From Emiliania huxleyi CCMP1516 (lineage: Eukaryota > Haptophyta > Isochrysidales > Noelaerhabdaceae): a stretch of DNA of 64,000 bases. A program made the translations under genes and the position numbers. This document shows, piece by piece, positions 63,368 through 64,000 of the stretch. The DNA lies in contig NW_005201259.1 of assembly GCF_000372725.1 (NCBI RefSeq), positions 144,151-208,150 of the forward strand, read 5' to 3'. The notes under the pieces are model-generated. The model worked only from the letters and a program-made list of their open reading frames with translations. It was not told the DNA's origin and did no database searches. Numbering within the stretch: the first letter of the stretch is position 1; every line of letters begins with the position of its first letter.

Positions 63368-64000
63368 ATGTCACTTCTCGACGCGTCCTGCATTCGCGTG
63401 ATCGCCGAGTCGGTCGGCATCGCCCAGGTGAGCGACGAGGTTGCCGAGGCGCTCGCGCCTGACGTGGAATACCGGCTGCGGGACATTGTGCAGGCGTGCA
63501 GCCGCTCCGTTGTGAGGGAGCGTGCATCCCTTCGGAAGATGGCGGCGCTCCCGCAGCGGCCGACACAGAGGCCCAGAGCTCCCCGCACGAGCGTCGTGTG
63601 TGGCTCCTCTCGCGAGTGTGGCACTACCCAGTGACTGAGTCGTCTTCGCACCATTGCCTGTGCAGGAGGCTCTCAAATTCATGCGGCACGGCCGGCGCGA
63701 GACGCTCACGTGCGACGACATCAACTTTGCTCTCCGTGCGCGCAGCTGCGATCCGCTCTACGGCTACTCAGGCACCGACCCGCCGCGGTTTTGTCGCGCC
63801 AAGGGCACACAGGCACACGCGCCCTGCCTCGCCGCCACGCCTGCACGCCCCTCGACCCAGCTCCTCGCTCCACGCCTCCACGCCTCTGCGCCTCCCCCCC
63901 TTCCATGGGGTAAGTGGATTATGGGTTACACTCACTTGTGCCTGCCGCGGCCGGCCGACCCCCCCCCCTATTTCACTTGTGGACCTGTCCAACCTCATGT
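63368..64000 (+). CDS. TAF6: TAF6, N-terminal part (TFIID/SAGA subunit), runs off the right edge
   Basis: Histone-fold subunit of TFIID. Exon 1 (63368-63493) from ATG reads IRVIAESVGIAQVSDEVAEA and LAPDVEYRLRDIVQ, the first helices of the TAF6 histone fold. A GC-AG intron (63494-63665) leads to exon 2 from 63666: EALKFMRHGRRETLTCDDIN, FALRARSCDPLYGYSG and DPPRFCRAKG, matching the DPLYG-F motif that follows the histone fold in this family. Exon 2 probably ends near 63810 with a GC or GT donor. The rest of the gene, including the HEAT-like C-domain, is outside the window. No upstream start is visible, so MSLLD is used. Confidence 0.9.

Overview
This is a eukaryotic nuclear window, very G+C rich (about two thirds by eye). 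It holds many microsatellites, homopolymer runs and inverted-repeat elements, and one assembly gap of exactly 100 N (6709-6808). Most recognisable genes are split by short introns of about 45-400 nt, and many of these appear to start with GC rather than GT. Hydrophobic leaders on an 'A-R-x' style cleavage site and on a nucleotide kinase hint at a secondary-plastid alga. The best guess is a haptophyte of the Emiliania/Gephyrocapsa kind. A pelagophyte or dinoflagellate is not excluded, and the species is inference only.

Housekeeping genes recognised from sequence: UMP-CMP kinase (5773-7729, crossing the gap), a class II histone deacetylase (9385-11451, minus), mitochondrial 3-hydroxyisobutyryl-CoA hydrolase (23532-25429), a stand-alone cyclodeaminase-type protein (47441-48261), mitochondrial ribosomal protein uL29m/L47 (48676-49269, minus), spliceosomal SmF in five exons (49748-50923), a METTL21-like methyltransferase (57254-58153), an ER-type EF-hand protein ending in SDEL (58789-59406, minus), and the start of TAF6 at the right edge (63368 onward).

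Cell-surface and glycan genes are prominent. There are two sulfotransferases (1948-3750; 12265-13338 minus), a single-ORF fusion of a GT64-like glycosyltransferase with a sulfotransferase (36660-38597), and a probable O-fucosyltransferase-like gene directly downstream of it (38793-40052). There is also an 853-aa secreted protein (26221-28930, minus), an SPPPP-repeat membrane glycoprotein (55032-56723, minus), a type II membrane protein of unknown function (60134-61887, minus) and a GH35 beta-galactosidase tail fragment (54250-54840). Lineage-type genes of unknown role are a pair of KOW plus Cys-rich paralogs (13525-14853 intronless; 16316-17830 with two introns), a SAM / 'SHSW..HPDP' / LRR multi-exon gene (31930-36094, minus), a coiled-coil protein (42805-43628, minus) and a 588-aa orphan flanked by direct repeats (44541-46307).

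The rest is dominated by mobile or repeated DNA. A 0.87-kb element has long terminal inverted repeats and an 8-bp target duplication, with a related empty site in the same window (41341-42224). A TA-flanked MITE is nested inside a second MITE whose uninterrupted copy lies 6 kb away (53323-54189 versus 59579-60036). A pogo/Tc1-type MITE sits just 3' of a KOW gene (17849-18288). The 18-23 kb gap between genes carries two minisatellite families (CTGTCAGG and GATACTG type) and no confident gene. I found no convincing tRNA, rRNA or CRISPR.
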